Below, piece by piece: positions 34,023-45,586 of a stretch of DNA of 64,000 nucleotides. The translations under genes were made by a program, and so were the position numbers. Within the stretch, counting starts at the first letter, position 1, and every line of letters begins with the position of its first letter. The stretch spans positions 26,975,540-27,039,539 of the forward strand of contig NC_091134.1 in NCBI RefSeq assembly GCF_041381155.1, read 5' to 3'. The DNA comes from Argopecten irradians. Taxonomy: Eukaryota > Mollusca > Bivalvia > Pectinida > Pectinidae. The notes beneath the pieces are model-generated. The model worked only from the letters and a program-made list of their open reading frames with translations, did no database searches and had not been told where the DNA came from.

Positions 34023-34152
34023 TGAAGCTGATGCAGCAGATTATGATGATGATGGTGAATGGAACTGCTGTGGCAGATGATGATTAATGATAATCTTTTG
34101 TTTTGTATTTGTAAAAATGCTTTGGAAAAATAAAATAATTATAAAAAAAAAC
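30834..34152 (+). mobile_element. L1/Tx1-like LINE piece 3: reverse transcriptase, ORF2 C-terminus, 3' UTR
   Basis: 5'-truncated at the reverse transcriptase: FLTGRYIGENTRLVYDI near 30873, then LLMLDFEKAFDSVSWKF (about 30961-31010), RRGCRQGDPIAPYIF (about 31138), and QYAGDSTHTK (about 31270) where the catalytic YADD is expected. The active-site change and several stops and frame shifts (near 31060, 31336, 31730, 31945, 32305 and 32475) show a dead copy. The C-terminal part NPICNLCN to HILWECRETQRFW matches piece 2. ORF2 would end at 32890. The 3' UTR contains a long GAT microsatellite, then GGAAAAATAAAATAATTATA and an A run ending about 34152. Confidence 0.82.
33240..34085 (+). repeat. (GAT)n / GATGAATGGT microsatellite in the LINE 3' UTR
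   Basis: About 850 bp of GATGAT interspersed with GATGAATGGT, GATGGT and GATTAT variants. Purity increases toward 33800-34020. The frame of 78 codons at 33789-34025 encodes only Met, Asp and a few others and is a repeat artefact. Similar GATGATGA-type expansion may be a normal part of this LINE's 3' UTR; piece 2 has instead a TG-rich tract. Confidence 0.9.
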
Positions 34153-34636
34153 CTAGTGCGATTAATTGTTAATGACAATAGGATTTTGTACTGTTACAGT
34201 AAAATGAAGCTCTTTTTAGTGTTTGAAATCTAATGAGCACAAACAATGTAAAGTCAATGCATAAATTAGTAAAACAATTATATAATAGTATTTGATAAAA
34301 CAAATTGAAGTTGACGAGTTAGATATAGTACCCTAAAGAAATGGCTTGTATCACTCAAGCTTTAGAAATTAGTATCATGTAACGTATCATCTTTTTATTG
34401 CATTTCCAATCTCTTATTTGATTATTACATATATTTGTTCTAACTAAAAAAAAATGTTTTATCTTATAATTATTTTTTCTTCGGTTTCATACTAAATTGG
34501 TCTTTTTGATTGGCAGATTCTTTTTCTTCATACCACTATGAAGGAAAAATCCAAGAATGGCGTGAAAACCCGACATTATCGTGACGTCACAAAGAGACAT
34601 TGACGTTGCGTATTGAGTATTAAGACAAACATAATA
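34153..34636. other. Junction between LINE piece 3 and FB-2b right half; nothing recognised
   Basis: 480 bp of AT-rich sequence after the LINE A-tail. It contains one CRE-like ATCGTGACGTCACAAAG at about 34578-34594. It may be the inner left half of FB-2b, diverged, or host DNA carried between the insertions; neither could be shown. Confidence 0.4.
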
Positions 34637-35971
34637 CCTCTACAGACTTAGCAAAGAGAGAAACTTCACTGCAGACCTCATTTAATTCACCTGTGCCATC
34701 TATGGTCGCGGAGGGTTCACAAGAATGAGGAATTGTTCTTAAGGAATTAATTATGGAGAACCAACTTAACTCTTCGAAGAATGTGGATCTGGTGTCTTTT
34801 ACATTATGCCGAGGAAGTCTGGAACATCATATACGATATATATGTGAATCCCTAGCTTGGAAACTGGATGTTCCTGGTGATAACTCTGGCCATGGACGGG
34901 TGACAAGTTAGAACGAGGATAGGAAACTACAATGTATTGTCACATCAGCTCATGAGCTCATCGACATTGCAGAAGACACTCTAGCGGGAAAGCACACACA
35001 ATGATAATGATTATTATTGAGAACCAGTGAAAGAAATATATGACACTGTAGTAACCATCTGACATTTGCTCACGTTAAACACAGGAAATTAACAATGAAT
35101 GTGCTCATTCTAAAATACACAAAACCTTTCGAAAAGTGTCATGATATTAACGCAAACACTGGCTTACCTAAGGTTTGATTTAATACTCTATTAGTTGGCG
35201 TTGTGCTGTAATAATTTATTTTGAGAAGCTACTAGTTTACAAAATTTCGAACTGAAAATGGCTTATGTTAGGAAGTTTTGAAGTCCCACTTAGATATTCA
35301 GCCAACTTTAAATTCAAATTTATTGATATATAAATCGTCAATAGCCAATGTTATATTCAGGTAATTCTAAGACACAAGGAAACTGTAGTGTCAGCGATTT
35401 GTGGAAAAAAAATAACAATCACATGCCCAGTATACGCACCGGTGATGTTTTGTAAACCAAATGATGATATTACAATAATTTTCTTTTGTATATCGATGTA
35501 TTTTTGTTGATGTCATTGTTTTTAATGATTGATAAAAGGCCAATAACTGATAACGAATAATAGTTGTTTGCTGGGAAACATTTTTGCTACGTCAAACAAA
35601 ATATGAAAACATTGCTAAAAATTTACCATTTTTGAGCTGAAAACCCGATTTTGTCATGTCCTGCTTAGAAATCCCTACAAAGATCGGATTATTTGGTTAT
35701 GATACGAATTTTTTGTTTGATTGTGGTCATTTTGATTTTGTTTTGTCTAATTTGATTGAAAAATGTCAATATTATGACTATTTTTTACTTTTTAGTGAAA
35801 TTCGTGATGGTGGCCATCTTGATGACATCATAACCGGAGTTCATCTCAACTTATGCAATGTTAACATTTTGATTTGTGATCAGTGGGTCATAAGGGTTCA
35901 GAACAATATTGGTTCGGACGTTTGGGGAGGGTGTGTGTGTTGCACGTGGGACGATCCTAGCTCACGGCCTA
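34637..35971 (+). mobile_element. FB-2b right half
   Basis: Collinear with 12789-14472 of FB-2a: CTCTACAGACTTAGCAAAGA at the inner end, GGATCTGGTGTCTTTTACAT, CTAGCGGGAAAGCACACACA, and the outer end GGACGATCCTAGCTCACGGC closing with CTA at 35971. More diverged than FB-2a, with one of the two tandem arm blocks largely missing (about 35650-35870 corresponds to a fusion of inner and outer blocks). The YY1-type site remains (GGTGGCCATCTTGATGACAT) but the CRE is changed. Confidence 0.78.
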
Positions 35972-37630
35972 CTACAACCGGAGTGTAGTATAATTTAGAC
36001 ACTATGGTTCCTGAGAGTGAGAGCGCAACTGTCTACTTTTTTCATTATTAAGTTTTATTAGTTATATCATTGCTATCTTTTAAATAAAAATTAAAAGTTA
36101 GGATATAAATGACCCTTGCTGTCGATAGACTGCTAAACACAAACAAACAAGGATTTTCAACATATAGCAAACTTTATTTTATTCCTATCATGTATTCCAT
36201 TCAAAATTGTTGTCCCAACTATTTACAAGTTTAATTTAATCGTAATTTTTATACTCGCGAATCAAGAAGGGCTTAAATATGATATGCACAACCAAAAGTT
36301 ACCTTCTTTTTGATAATTACAAAACTTACAATATAAAGGTTTTATTTTTACAAAGTCAAATAAAAGCTCAAAATGAAATTTGGCTGTACTTTCAGAAATC
36401 ATGACATTTACGTCTACAACACAGTAAAAGAGAACACACGCTATAAACAAGAAGCTAAGTTGTGGTCTACCATTGCATTCAATATTTCTACAGTACTATG
36501 AGTAATTATAAAGTGACTTCTATCTATGTTTTAATTTAAACATATATAAAGCATAAAAACAATTCTGTGTTGATGAAAATGCTTAAAAATAATCATACGT
36601 GTTTGTCTGTGTCTTTGATTGAATTCCACTGCTTAATTCTTCATAATATGTATAGTTTTCAATAGATTACTTAAGAATATCAAGTCAACATTTTCGAACA
36701 ATTACAGCACGTATAACTTTAATAGCATTCTCGATGGTTCCGAGTGATAGGAACCCCTGGAGAATCGAGGATGCTTTAAAAGAGATGCATATCATATTAT
36801 AATATAACAGGATACGAAAAATTACAACCTGTACGGAATAAAAGGATTACACTAAAAAGGATAAACCTATATCAGTCTTATAGATAATCTCTAACAGCTT
36901 TATAAACAATATACTTTTCAAACATTCACACAAAAGAGTGAAATGGATCTTTTTTCTACTTGTTGTTTTCATTATTGTTTTTGTTAGTAATAAGTGATAT
37001 CGGATTATTGGGATTTTGAATACTTTGGAACTTGTAGGTTAAACTTTAAAATGGCTTTGCGATCATCAGAGAAATAGTCTGTTTTTATCTGGGAGTTGTT
37101 TCCCTTTTTACAATCTACGCTGTAGATCATAGATACAAATCTGAGTGAAACCAACATTATAAGACGCGATAAATTTGTCATCTCTATCATGCTTCTTCTT
37201 TCATATGATTGGGGTTTAACTAAATCCACTACCTATTTCGGTTTTAATCTTGACGTTGTGGATTTTAACAACATTCATTTAATGAGTATTTTAACGTTCA
37301 TACGATGTTATTTACTGTCGAGACATTAACCAATATTGTTCCCATGATAGGTCCACTATCTACACAGCACAGTCCAGACCTACGATATTCATATAGAGGA
37401 AATTAATTTTTGCACTGACTGAATAGTTAATTTCAGTAATGTTTGTTGACGACTAGATTTACAGAGTAAATTTTCTCTTTCAATACTATTTTCAATTTGT
37501 TTACTTTATTGTGTTTTATTTGCAGCATTGCATATACAATATTTCGCAAAAATATGAAATAAGAAAAATGGTTTGATTGTGGAGAACCATGTGTATGAAC
37601 CATAACCTACAGTAATCTACAGACAATATA
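35972..37630. other. 3' flank of receptor gene B; no gene recognised
   Basis: AT-rich sequence with no supported coding frame. A 74-codon minus-strand frame at 37005-37229 has no recognisable domain or splice context and was left out. Part of this is presumably the 3' UTR of gene B. Confidence 0.5.
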
Positions 37631-37635
37631 TATGG

Positions 37636-40096
37636 CTAGTGGTAATTTACAAAAGCATATCTCTCCGAAGCACTATTTGTGCGTGAACGAACATCTCGAT
37701 GACAAATCCGGCCCCGAAGTTCTGGATCCAGGGTAAAAAAGAAGAAGAAATTCCAGAAGGCCTGTGAGCTATCTCCAACACACTGCATACAAAGTAAGGC
37801 CATATTTACTTGGTCGCTTACGCAAACTTCGAAAGTCTGGAAAACAAAATAAAATCCGCTAAAACACATCTTAAAATGATACAGCAGAATATACAAAAAG
37901 AATTGTATAAAATCTGTATTGAGTAAGTTAGGCTCCTGATACATGACCAGAAGACCTTCTTGATCACAATAATTGTAAGTCATATAATTTCGGTTTGTTT
38001 TAAACTCTGGTCATCGTATCATGTCATCAAGAGAGTTATACAATAGAACTTTAAACATTGACGTCACTTATATTTGTCAACATCACTGCATTCTCGTGAC
38101 ACCTACCTCTAAAGCAAACCGAAGTGTGCCCCAAATTCTCGCGACGAGAAGAAACAGCCAGGATATCTCAAATATCTCATCAGCATCTCGGAGACTTGGA
38201 TCTTTATCACTCCAGCGGACCTGACTGTAAATCTGGCGATTCTAAAGAATGGAGATCATTTAAGATAAATATGGCGACATAACCCACAGCGTACTGCCAA
38301 CAAAGAAGATACCAGTAAAAGTTGTTTTTAGGTATTGAGACATCTCCACAATCCAGATGAACAGACAACGTGAAGTTAAGCATGAATTTATCAATATTAC
38401 ATAACTGAAATTTAATTTTTGGTTCATCAATATAAGAAGAGTCACAAACTGACAGTCACCCACATTTAGAACAAACACAGTGAATGTAGCATGACTTAAG
38501 AAAAAATACACATTTTTAAAGTTTGATTGTACATGAATATATGTATGTAGTTTCATTAAAGATGCTCCATCGCCGACAGAGCATAAACGATACACATCAT
38601 TTGAATAATAATTGATGTTTAATTGTGTTTATATGTGTCTAATTAACACAAAAATGCATATGAAATAATTCATTTTGCTTTTAGTGTATGCGCAATAAGT
38701 ACTAAATTCCATACAAAGGGCATAAATCAAAATAAGAGTCTCAAACTTTTCAATGGTGGTAATGGTTTAAATAAGTAACTTTTGCATCTGAAGAAAAGTA
38801 CTAATTCGTCTGCTCCTGTTTTTGATAGGAAAGAATACCCGTCGGCGGTGGAGCTTCTTTAACCAACCTCTCTCCACTTGAAGAATTTCAGCAGAACATA
38901 TATTACTAGAGTTGTTATATATGTAAGTATTTCCCAGCCTTTTCCTGTGACAAGCTTCCACATCAACTTGTTCTCGGCTTTACCATTGATCCAACACCAC
39001 GGTCCACTTCCGGAATAGTTGTCCGCGCCTAGGACACCGTAACCAAGGGCAACACTGGTGACTGTTACTATGGAAACAACAAAAGAAATATAAATAAACA
39101 TATAGTGACGAAGGAGAAATGTGTCTCGCAACTCCAAAACGATAAAAACAAACACAATTTTTTTTGTCGATATGAGAAAAAAAAGAATAAAACAAATGGT
39201 CGATTTATTATGCAAATCAAAATCAACTATTATAGAAAATAAATTACCTGGAACTATCACCGGGGTAGCCATTATAATGACCTTGACCCCGTATATCTCA
39301 GCTATATTAACATGGAGTACCACAGCACAGAACAGATATATTGCTAAAGTTGTCGCTTGGTCCTAGGACACCGTTACCAAGGGCAGCGATGCCGATGGTT
39401 ATTATGGAAACGTTATATATATATACATGTATATCAATGACCGAATATTAAACAGGAAATTGTAATACATTTGCATATACTTAAGATTGCTTACATTATG
39501 ACAACAAATGCATTCTTAGGAAAAAGCACCTTCATGGTTTATGATAGTGAGTAATATACTTACATAACATACTAAAAATAACGCGAAATCTGTATTTATA
39601 TTTACGACTTTTAAGTGGAAGATTTTGAAAGAAAGATGTTAATCAATTTCTTTTGCAAACTGGCAAAAGATATTAGAAATACTTTACCTGGAACTATCAC
39701 TGGGGTAGCCATTATAATGACCTTGACCCCGTATATCTCAGCTATATTAACATGGAGTACCACAGCACAGAACAGATATATTGCTATAGTTGTCGTCCAG
39801 AAAAATGAACTTAACGTTGATGTCGTTGTGATAAAACTTTGGGCGACACAAAAGTCATCGTTAATAATCGCCGGGTTACCATTGCTGAACCATCTCAGAC
39901 CACTGATGAAGTTTCCGTACGCGGTAAAGATGTCAGCTACTGTCAGACAGACCAGGAGCTGTCGTGTGTAGTTCTGTAGTTGTGGGAACTGCCGGTACGA
40001 CCACAGAATGGCAAGGCCGCTTAGTACAGATAGTGATGCACTAGCACACGTTATTGTTGATGATAGTAAATATGATCTATTTGGCGAACATTCCAT
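37636..40096 (-). CDS. GPR157: Receptor gene B: GPR157-like seven-transmembrane receptor, 4 exons
   Basis: Predicted exons (minus strand): 40096-39688 (start ATG, TM1 to TM4 start; donor CCAG/GTAAAG), 39067-38868 (TM4 end, TM5; acceptor CCATAG), 38220-38107 (TM6; acceptor GTCAG, donor GTAGGT) and 37836-37636 (TM7 and tail; acceptor TTCCAG). Phases are 1, 0, 0 and the joined product is 307 residues, close to gene A (313) and to the vertebrate family. Cys about 83 (DDFCVAQ) and Cys about 161 (GPWCWI) are kept, as are SSFFWTTTIAIYLF, WKLVTGKGWEIL, LLVARIWGTLRF (TM6) and ALLCMQCVGDSSQAFW (TM7). It differs from gene A mostly at the N-terminus, the end of TM6 (RFALE for RFFLA) and the C-terminal tail. 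The TM5-TM6 intron carries a MITE right beside the donor (38556-38862). A partial extra exon fragment lies in the first intron (39248-39410). It looks functional; ligand unknown. Confidence 0.82.
38556..38862. mobile_element. TTAA-type MITE in the TM5-TM6 intron of gene B
   Basis: Ends TTAAAGATGCTCCATCGCCG and its inverted partner CGGCGGTGGAGCTTCTTTAA. TTAA flanks both sides (38556-38559, 38859-38862). Gene A provides the unoccupied intron: GTAGTTTCAGTGCCGTACCTC aligns with GTAGTTTCA (MITE) CCAACCTC in gene B. TTAA targets are typical of piggyBac-like elements, although these ends do not start with the usual CCC. Other copies are at 42929-43290 and 45143-47763. Confidence 0.85.
39248..39412 (-). 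pseudogene. Partial receptor exons in the first intron of gene B
   Basis: 39248-39353 repeats the TM3-TM4 end of the first coding exon, including its donor, and is nearly identical to 39688-39793. It is joined directly, at GTTGTCG, to about 50 bp (39359-39410) resembling the start of the TM5 exon (CCTAGGACACCGTTACCAAG). In that piece the acceptor AG is lost (CCATAA). No upstream acceptor precedes the fragment, so it is probably skipped. It records another, older duplication of the receptor with both a close and a diverged piece. Confidence 0.7.
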
Positions 40097-40309
40097 ATCA
40101 CCGCTGCTTTTTGTTGGAAATGTCTAGTTATTGCAAACATCATATTGCTAGAAAAGTAACACAAAATATCGAAATAAAGGAAAAGAAGAGAAAAGCAATT
40201 ACTACATTATGGATGACAGCGAAATTCTTTGTTTTTATCTTCGGCGGAATACCTTTATCTTATGCCATTATATTGATACATTTTCTGTCAGAGTTGCAAG
40301 TGCATTAAA

Positions 40310-42260
40310 TCAATGAAATACTACACAATTTGGAACCGGCAAAGGTTCTCATGTGATTTCAAATAAAACATACTGTTTTTTAGTTTCTATTTCTTTTTTT
40401 GTTTTGCTGTATATATATGGTTCAGATAAGGGGAAAAATATGAAATTTGAAATTACGATATTGTGATACTTCATGTAAGGCTTCGTGATCCTACCACGAT
40501 ATTGAATGCACATTGTCCTCGTCGTTGCCTGTAAAGAAAGATAACAAAATGGGCATTATGAAACACATTTAAGGTTTCTCAATAGATTTTCACAACTTAA
40601 TGATTTCTTAAAGTTACATAAATTTTTGCTATGCCAACATTAGCTATGAGGCTTGTGATAGTATATTTCATTAGCTAATGATGACGTCGCGAATTTGTTC
40701 AGAGTACATAATTAGTTCGAGTATATCCCTTATATTAGTGATTCCAATTTGATGTTGTAAATTCATTTAACAGAAGGAATATACTATTAGAAGTTGTTAA
40801 TTTATATGAATTTTTTTCGTATATCGAACGTTTACGGTAAAACTAATGATACTCCTTTTTTCTTGTATCATTTCGTAATTCGTAGGAAGCCTAATCTCCT
40901 CTCTCCACCCAATAAATATATGATGTACTCTCCGTAATTTGATCTAGATTATATCTCGTGTTTCGTGAATGAAGCGTAGAACCCTTACTCTTTAGAAGCG
41001 TAAGGTTTAAATTTTATCACATAATCCGCCTGATATCCAGTTTAATATTTTTTTGCGATATGTCACTAGTGTAATATGACATGGGGCGATTTTCATCAGC
41101 TGGAAATCCTTTGTGACGTCAGACAGAAACAATAAAATGACGTCAGGAAAAATGACGTGACGTCAGGATTACGAGGACAGCAGAACAAAATGGCGGCCTC
41201 CGCCTGATTTTTAGAATACATTTTGACGTGAAATTCTTTAGTTATGTAGGTTTTTGTAGTTATGTGATAAAAAGTATCTTAAATTTGTGTATATTTCATA
41301 TGAGATTTTATGAAACTCGTCTCGAAGTCTCGCCAAGGCTAGCAAAATTAAAACTTCTTAGACTCATTTAATTAAATCTCATATGAAATGAACACTCATT
41401 TAAGATCCTATATATATTTGCATTCCTTTATTTGATCATAGCGACGCATTAAAACGCATTAAACACTCAAACACAAAGGAAAATAAATATTATATTTATT
41501 GTATATTTTCTGTTTATTTTGAGTTTGGGTAATTTTTAACTTGACGTTAATGTATATGTTTTTGTATTCATTTATCAATTGAGGATAGCATTTACGCCTT
41601 TCTTGTATACGATAATGTAACTATGGACACACTTACATCGCTGTACTTTGAAACTACAACCATTTGTAATAATGCTATCGTGTCTTTTTATATTTGAATG
41701 TTTTATGTGATCCGAGTAATCCATTACACCGTACGCGGGACAATCACATGTTGAATATACATTTCATGAATAAAACTCACTTACCTTATACATGTTACAG
41801 AATTATGATTATGTTTATCTCTCGTCACGTTTCTATATTAAGCACAGTGATTTAAAACACTGTCGTCATTTTACTATGTTGATATAGCAAACAAGTAAAG
41901 GTATGAACATGTATACACAGCGGGATGTATGATATTATCTTCATTTACACAACAATAGAAATTTAGATAATATAAAGATAATATAAATTGATTAGACTAT
42001 CTTTTTCAAATCTAGATAATCGGGTGTTCACATCCAGTGCTGACGAATATACCGCCATCTTCCTTGTGTAATGAGAAATGTCGGAAGATGGCTGTTTTGT
42101 CATCAGTGTTGTGTTAACAGAACAAGTTCCTGTCTAAATCACGAATTACAACTTTTATGTTCAATGTGATGGATCAAATTTCCTTATGATGTATATAAGA
42201 TAATTTAAAACTGATTTCATGAAATCAAAGTATATAAAAATAGCATTTTCTACTTACATT
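40310..42260. other. Gene-free stretch upstream of receptor gene B
   Basis: No coding frame is supported. It contains the CRE cluster at 41114-41198 and a repeat fragment (41015-41045, TATCACATAATCCGCCTGAT) that recurs near 44594-44620. The gene B promoter is expected between 40100 and this region but is not resolved. Confidence 0.45.
41114..41198. promoter_or_regulatory. CRE triplet with YY1-type site
   Basis: Full TGACGTCA sites at 41114, 41138 and 41158 (spacings 24 and 20 bp), plus TGACGTGA overlapping the third, are followed at 41187-41198 by AAAATGGCGGCC. The combination resembles TATA-less animal promoters. It lies about 1 kb upstream of receptor gene B's start codon, in a position suitable for a distal promoter or enhancer, but no transcript link can be shown. 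Confidence 0.35.
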
Positions 42261-42267
42261 CACAAAG

Positions 42268-42795
42268 GCCAATGTATGGTTAGGGCCCTTTTTGGCCCCC
42301 AAAATGCATCAAATTTTCAAAACTGTTATTAATTTGTTTTATATCAATTTAGTACATCCCTGCTAATTTTGCAGTTGTAGTTGCCATGGTAACCATCCAC
42401 AATATGCATAAATTATGAGAATGTGGAAATTTTGAGAATTTTGACCATTCTTTGCTAAGGTTTTGAAACTATAGAGCACATCCTTTAACGAACTTAATAT
42501 TTACTAAGAGTATGTATGCCCTCCCAATATATATTCAGGAGAAATATAAACTTTTTTCAAGGATGTAATCCATGGTTTTCAAAACAAAAATTTGGCCAAA
42601 ATTCTAAAAATTACCACATTTCAATAGTTTAGCCATATTTCGAGTGGTTACCATGGCAATTGAAACTGAAAAATTAGAAAACTGTCAATAGAATTAAATA
42701 AGGGGATGTGCTTAATATGTCAAATCCAACATTTCAAATAGTTTGAAAATTTTTACGAATTATGGGTCCAAAAACGGCCCAAACCATGCATAATA
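42268..42795. mobile_element. FB-3a: 0.5-kb foldback MITE
   Basis: The left half (ATGGTTAGGGCCCTTTTTGG, TTTTGCAGTTGTAGTTGCCA and TGGTAACCATCCACAATATG) is mirrored by the right half (GGTTACCATGGCAATTGAAA, then AAAAACGGCCCAAACCATGC). The two halves meet near 42520 with no coding loop. The related copy FB-3b is at 51372-51902. Confidence 0.75.
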
Positions 42796-42928
42796 CTTTA
42801 GACTGACGACAGCTCCAAATGTATCTCGTTTAAGAGTTTTGAACTTAAACTAACTTGCTTCATTAATGTTATATATCCATTCTCCTAGTACGATTTTTAA
42901 TGCTTTTTTTAATCTGTTCTTTTCCTAT

Positions 42929-43290
42929 TTAAAGATGCTCCACCGCCGACAGAGCATAAATGATATTCATCATTTGAACAATAATTGGTGTGTAATCGTG
43001 TATATATCTGTCTAATTAACACAAAAACTAATATAAAATAATTCATTTTCCTTTGGTGCATGCGCAATCAGTACTTCATTCCATATAGGATATAGTGCTA
43101 CGGAATTGTTTCGGGATGCAATAAATTATTTTTCATATTTTTACCTTGAAGTAAAATTAGAAGCTCAAACTTTTCAATGATGGTAATGGTGTAAAGTATC
43201 TAACTTTTGTAGCTGAAAAAAATACTAAATTGTCTGCTCCTGTTTTTTATAGTGAAAAAATATCATTTGTCAGCGGTGGAGCATCTTTAA
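42929..43290. mobile_element. TTAA-type MITE, copy 2
   Basis: Ends TTAAAGATGCTCCACCGCCG and GTCAGCGGTGGAGCATCTTT followed by AA, with TTAA at both borders (42929-42932, 43287-43290). Internal sequence is collinear with 38556-38862, with an extra block of about 50 bp around 43090-43150. Non-coding. Confidence 0.85.
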
Positions 43291-43294
43291 TCAA

Positions 43295-45140
43295 TCATTT
43301 TACTAAGATCGTATTATGCTGGGCACATTAGTTGTATTATAACGATATTTTACTCATTGATCTTGGTTTTGCTTCTATCGTTGTATAGATAATGTTTTAA
43401 TTGTGTGAATGTGTTCATAGAAGTTTTCTACAGAGATTTGCATTTTTTTTCAAAATTAAATGAAAATCAGAAAAGAGTGACATGAATGCTGAAAATAGGT
43501 TTAAGATGAGACAATTCACTTATATTATGAATACCACTATCCTTCGTTCTATCTTATTGTTTCTTTGTGGCACTGTTTTGATGGAAAAATGTTTCAGTGT
43601 GTGTCAAACCGATTGCTTACCTTAAAAGTAACTTTGTGATATTGTTTTGTTGGTTAAAATGTTCCAGTGTGTGACAAACCGATGGCTTACTTTGAAAAAA
43701 AACCCTGAAAGTGTTCGTGACATTTTAGTAGTAATTAAAACAATTAAAAAATGCGATTTATTTTAGTGCGTAAATCAGGTACCTGGCCTCGGACGCTCTG
43801 TAATTAGTCAAACCAACAATTAAACGTCTGATTCGTTCAAATGAAACAGTTATTCAGGATTAACGTAAAGACATTTGTCAAGATTTAAACACATAGATAG
43901 CATATGAAGTGCGTCGTGGAGATAACTTTGAATATTAATTACCACATTAAAGTGCCTGTACTTAAAGTTACATGACAGTATCAGTAAATTGTTGTATGTA
44001 ATGTGTAAGATACCTGTAACTGCAAATAAGGAATGCTTTCAGTTACCAATCAAAAGAGCGAGTGGTTGCCGTTAAGGACGCCAACACGTGATTTTATATT
44101 AATAAGTTAATACAAATATATATATCCTTTATAATTTAAGCATATAAATTACGTATATTAACTTTGATAAAAAAGATATATACCTGTCATTGTTTGAATG
44201 ATTTAGTTTACCACACTGCCTACCTACCTTCTCGTAGATGTAGAGATGTTTGGATACTGGTGACTCTCTTGTTTTGTTTCTATTTATAGGTAATTATAAA
44301 TTCCTGTTAAGCTGGTTATTTTTATCGATACGTTAACAAAGGGATTAACTTCAACAAAACGTCATGCAAACAATGACATCATACTCTTATCTTTATTCGG
44401 GTAAATATGACAATATACTATTTCATTTTCATTATTAACCATATCAATTGTTGTTTTTATCTTCCAGGAAGTCATGGTAATTAGCACCATTACACAGACA
44501 GTTATATCCTGGTCGACGACAGATGATGTGATCAGCACTGTTATACGTCTACATATCATTGATGATTGCCGATATATATACATTATGTTTGATTATCACA
44601 TAATCCGCCTTTTATCCAGTTAATTCGTCCATGGAAATCAAACCACGCTTACAACAAAAGCAGAGTTATGTCTCTCCACAGGCGAAAATCTTGTGTTCCT
44701 ATTGGTTAAAATGACGTCACGTAATATTTAAGATTCCTGCCTGTGACAAAATAAATAGTCGTATATAGGTTAGTAGATATCTTATCGGGTGGACAATAGA
44801 GGTGTAGGTCTTTTCTCCTCTCAACGTCATCGCAACGTCGTTAGCAACCAGATGGATACCACGAAATGCTTCGCGCAGATGGCAGTGAAAGCAAGGACAA
44901 TCAGCTAAAATTATTTCTAGGATTGTTTAACAAAATTGTACCTCAGCAACGTATTTGAGTCATTCGATGAGGCAGGTATTGCATACGATGTACGTCGTTT
45001 GGATGGCATTATTGTCATTCGTGACCTGAGGTGTGTAACTCATATTCCCTGTCAAGGTTTCTATAAAATGTGTATATAACTAACTATCGACGTAATGATC
45101 TCTTTAGTCGCCAGAAGTTCTCGTTATACATATGTAACAG
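43295..45140. other. No gene recognised
   Basis: AT-rich sequence between two TTAA-type MITE copies. A pair of similar 100-bp segments at about 43555-43690 (GTTTTGATGGAAAAATGTTTC / GTTTTGTTGGTTAAAATGTTC with shared CAGTGTGTG..CAAACCGAT) is a short local duplication. No coding frame or RNA gene is supported. Confidence 0.45.
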
Positions 45141-45446
45141 GTTTAAAGATGCTCTACCACTGGCAAATAGTATTTTTACCTCAATAAAAAAAACAAAAGC
45201 GGACGAATTAGTATTTTTCTTCAGCTACAAAAGTTACTTACTATACACCATTTTCACCGTTGAAAAGTTTAAGCTTCTTATTTTACTTTAAGATAAAAAT
45301 ATTAACAATAATATCTTGCAATCCGAAAAAAATCCGTGGCAATATGTCCTATATGAAATTAAGTACAGATTGCGCATTCACCAAAGGCAAAATAAATCAT
45401 TTTATATATTTTTTGTGTTAATTAGACATATATATATATATATTAG

Positions 45447-45586
45447 ACACTTATTGAATGGGTATGAGGGAAATAGCACTTTTATGGTTCCCAGAGACAC
45501 GAACTATTTTCCGAGGCGAAAATAGTTCGTGTCGAGGGGAACCATAAAAGTGCTATTTCCCGAATATACCCATTCAATAAGTGTTT
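45447..45586. repeat. Long near-perfect hairpin at one end of the Crypton insertion
   Basis: ACACTTATTGAATGGGTAT, GGGAAATAGCACTTTTATGG and ACACGAACTATTTT run in, and the reverse complements AAAATAGTTCGTGT, CCATAAAAGTGCTATTTCCC and ATACCCATTCAATAAGTGT run out. The loop is only CCGAGGCG. Arms are about 66 bp with only a few mismatches. A related single copy (GGGGAATAGCTTTTTATGAC) lies near the other end at 47594-47613. Confidence 0.85.

Noticed and set aside
33789-34025. Met/Asp homopolymer protein
   Set aside because: Translation of a GAT microsatellite; no unique sequence.
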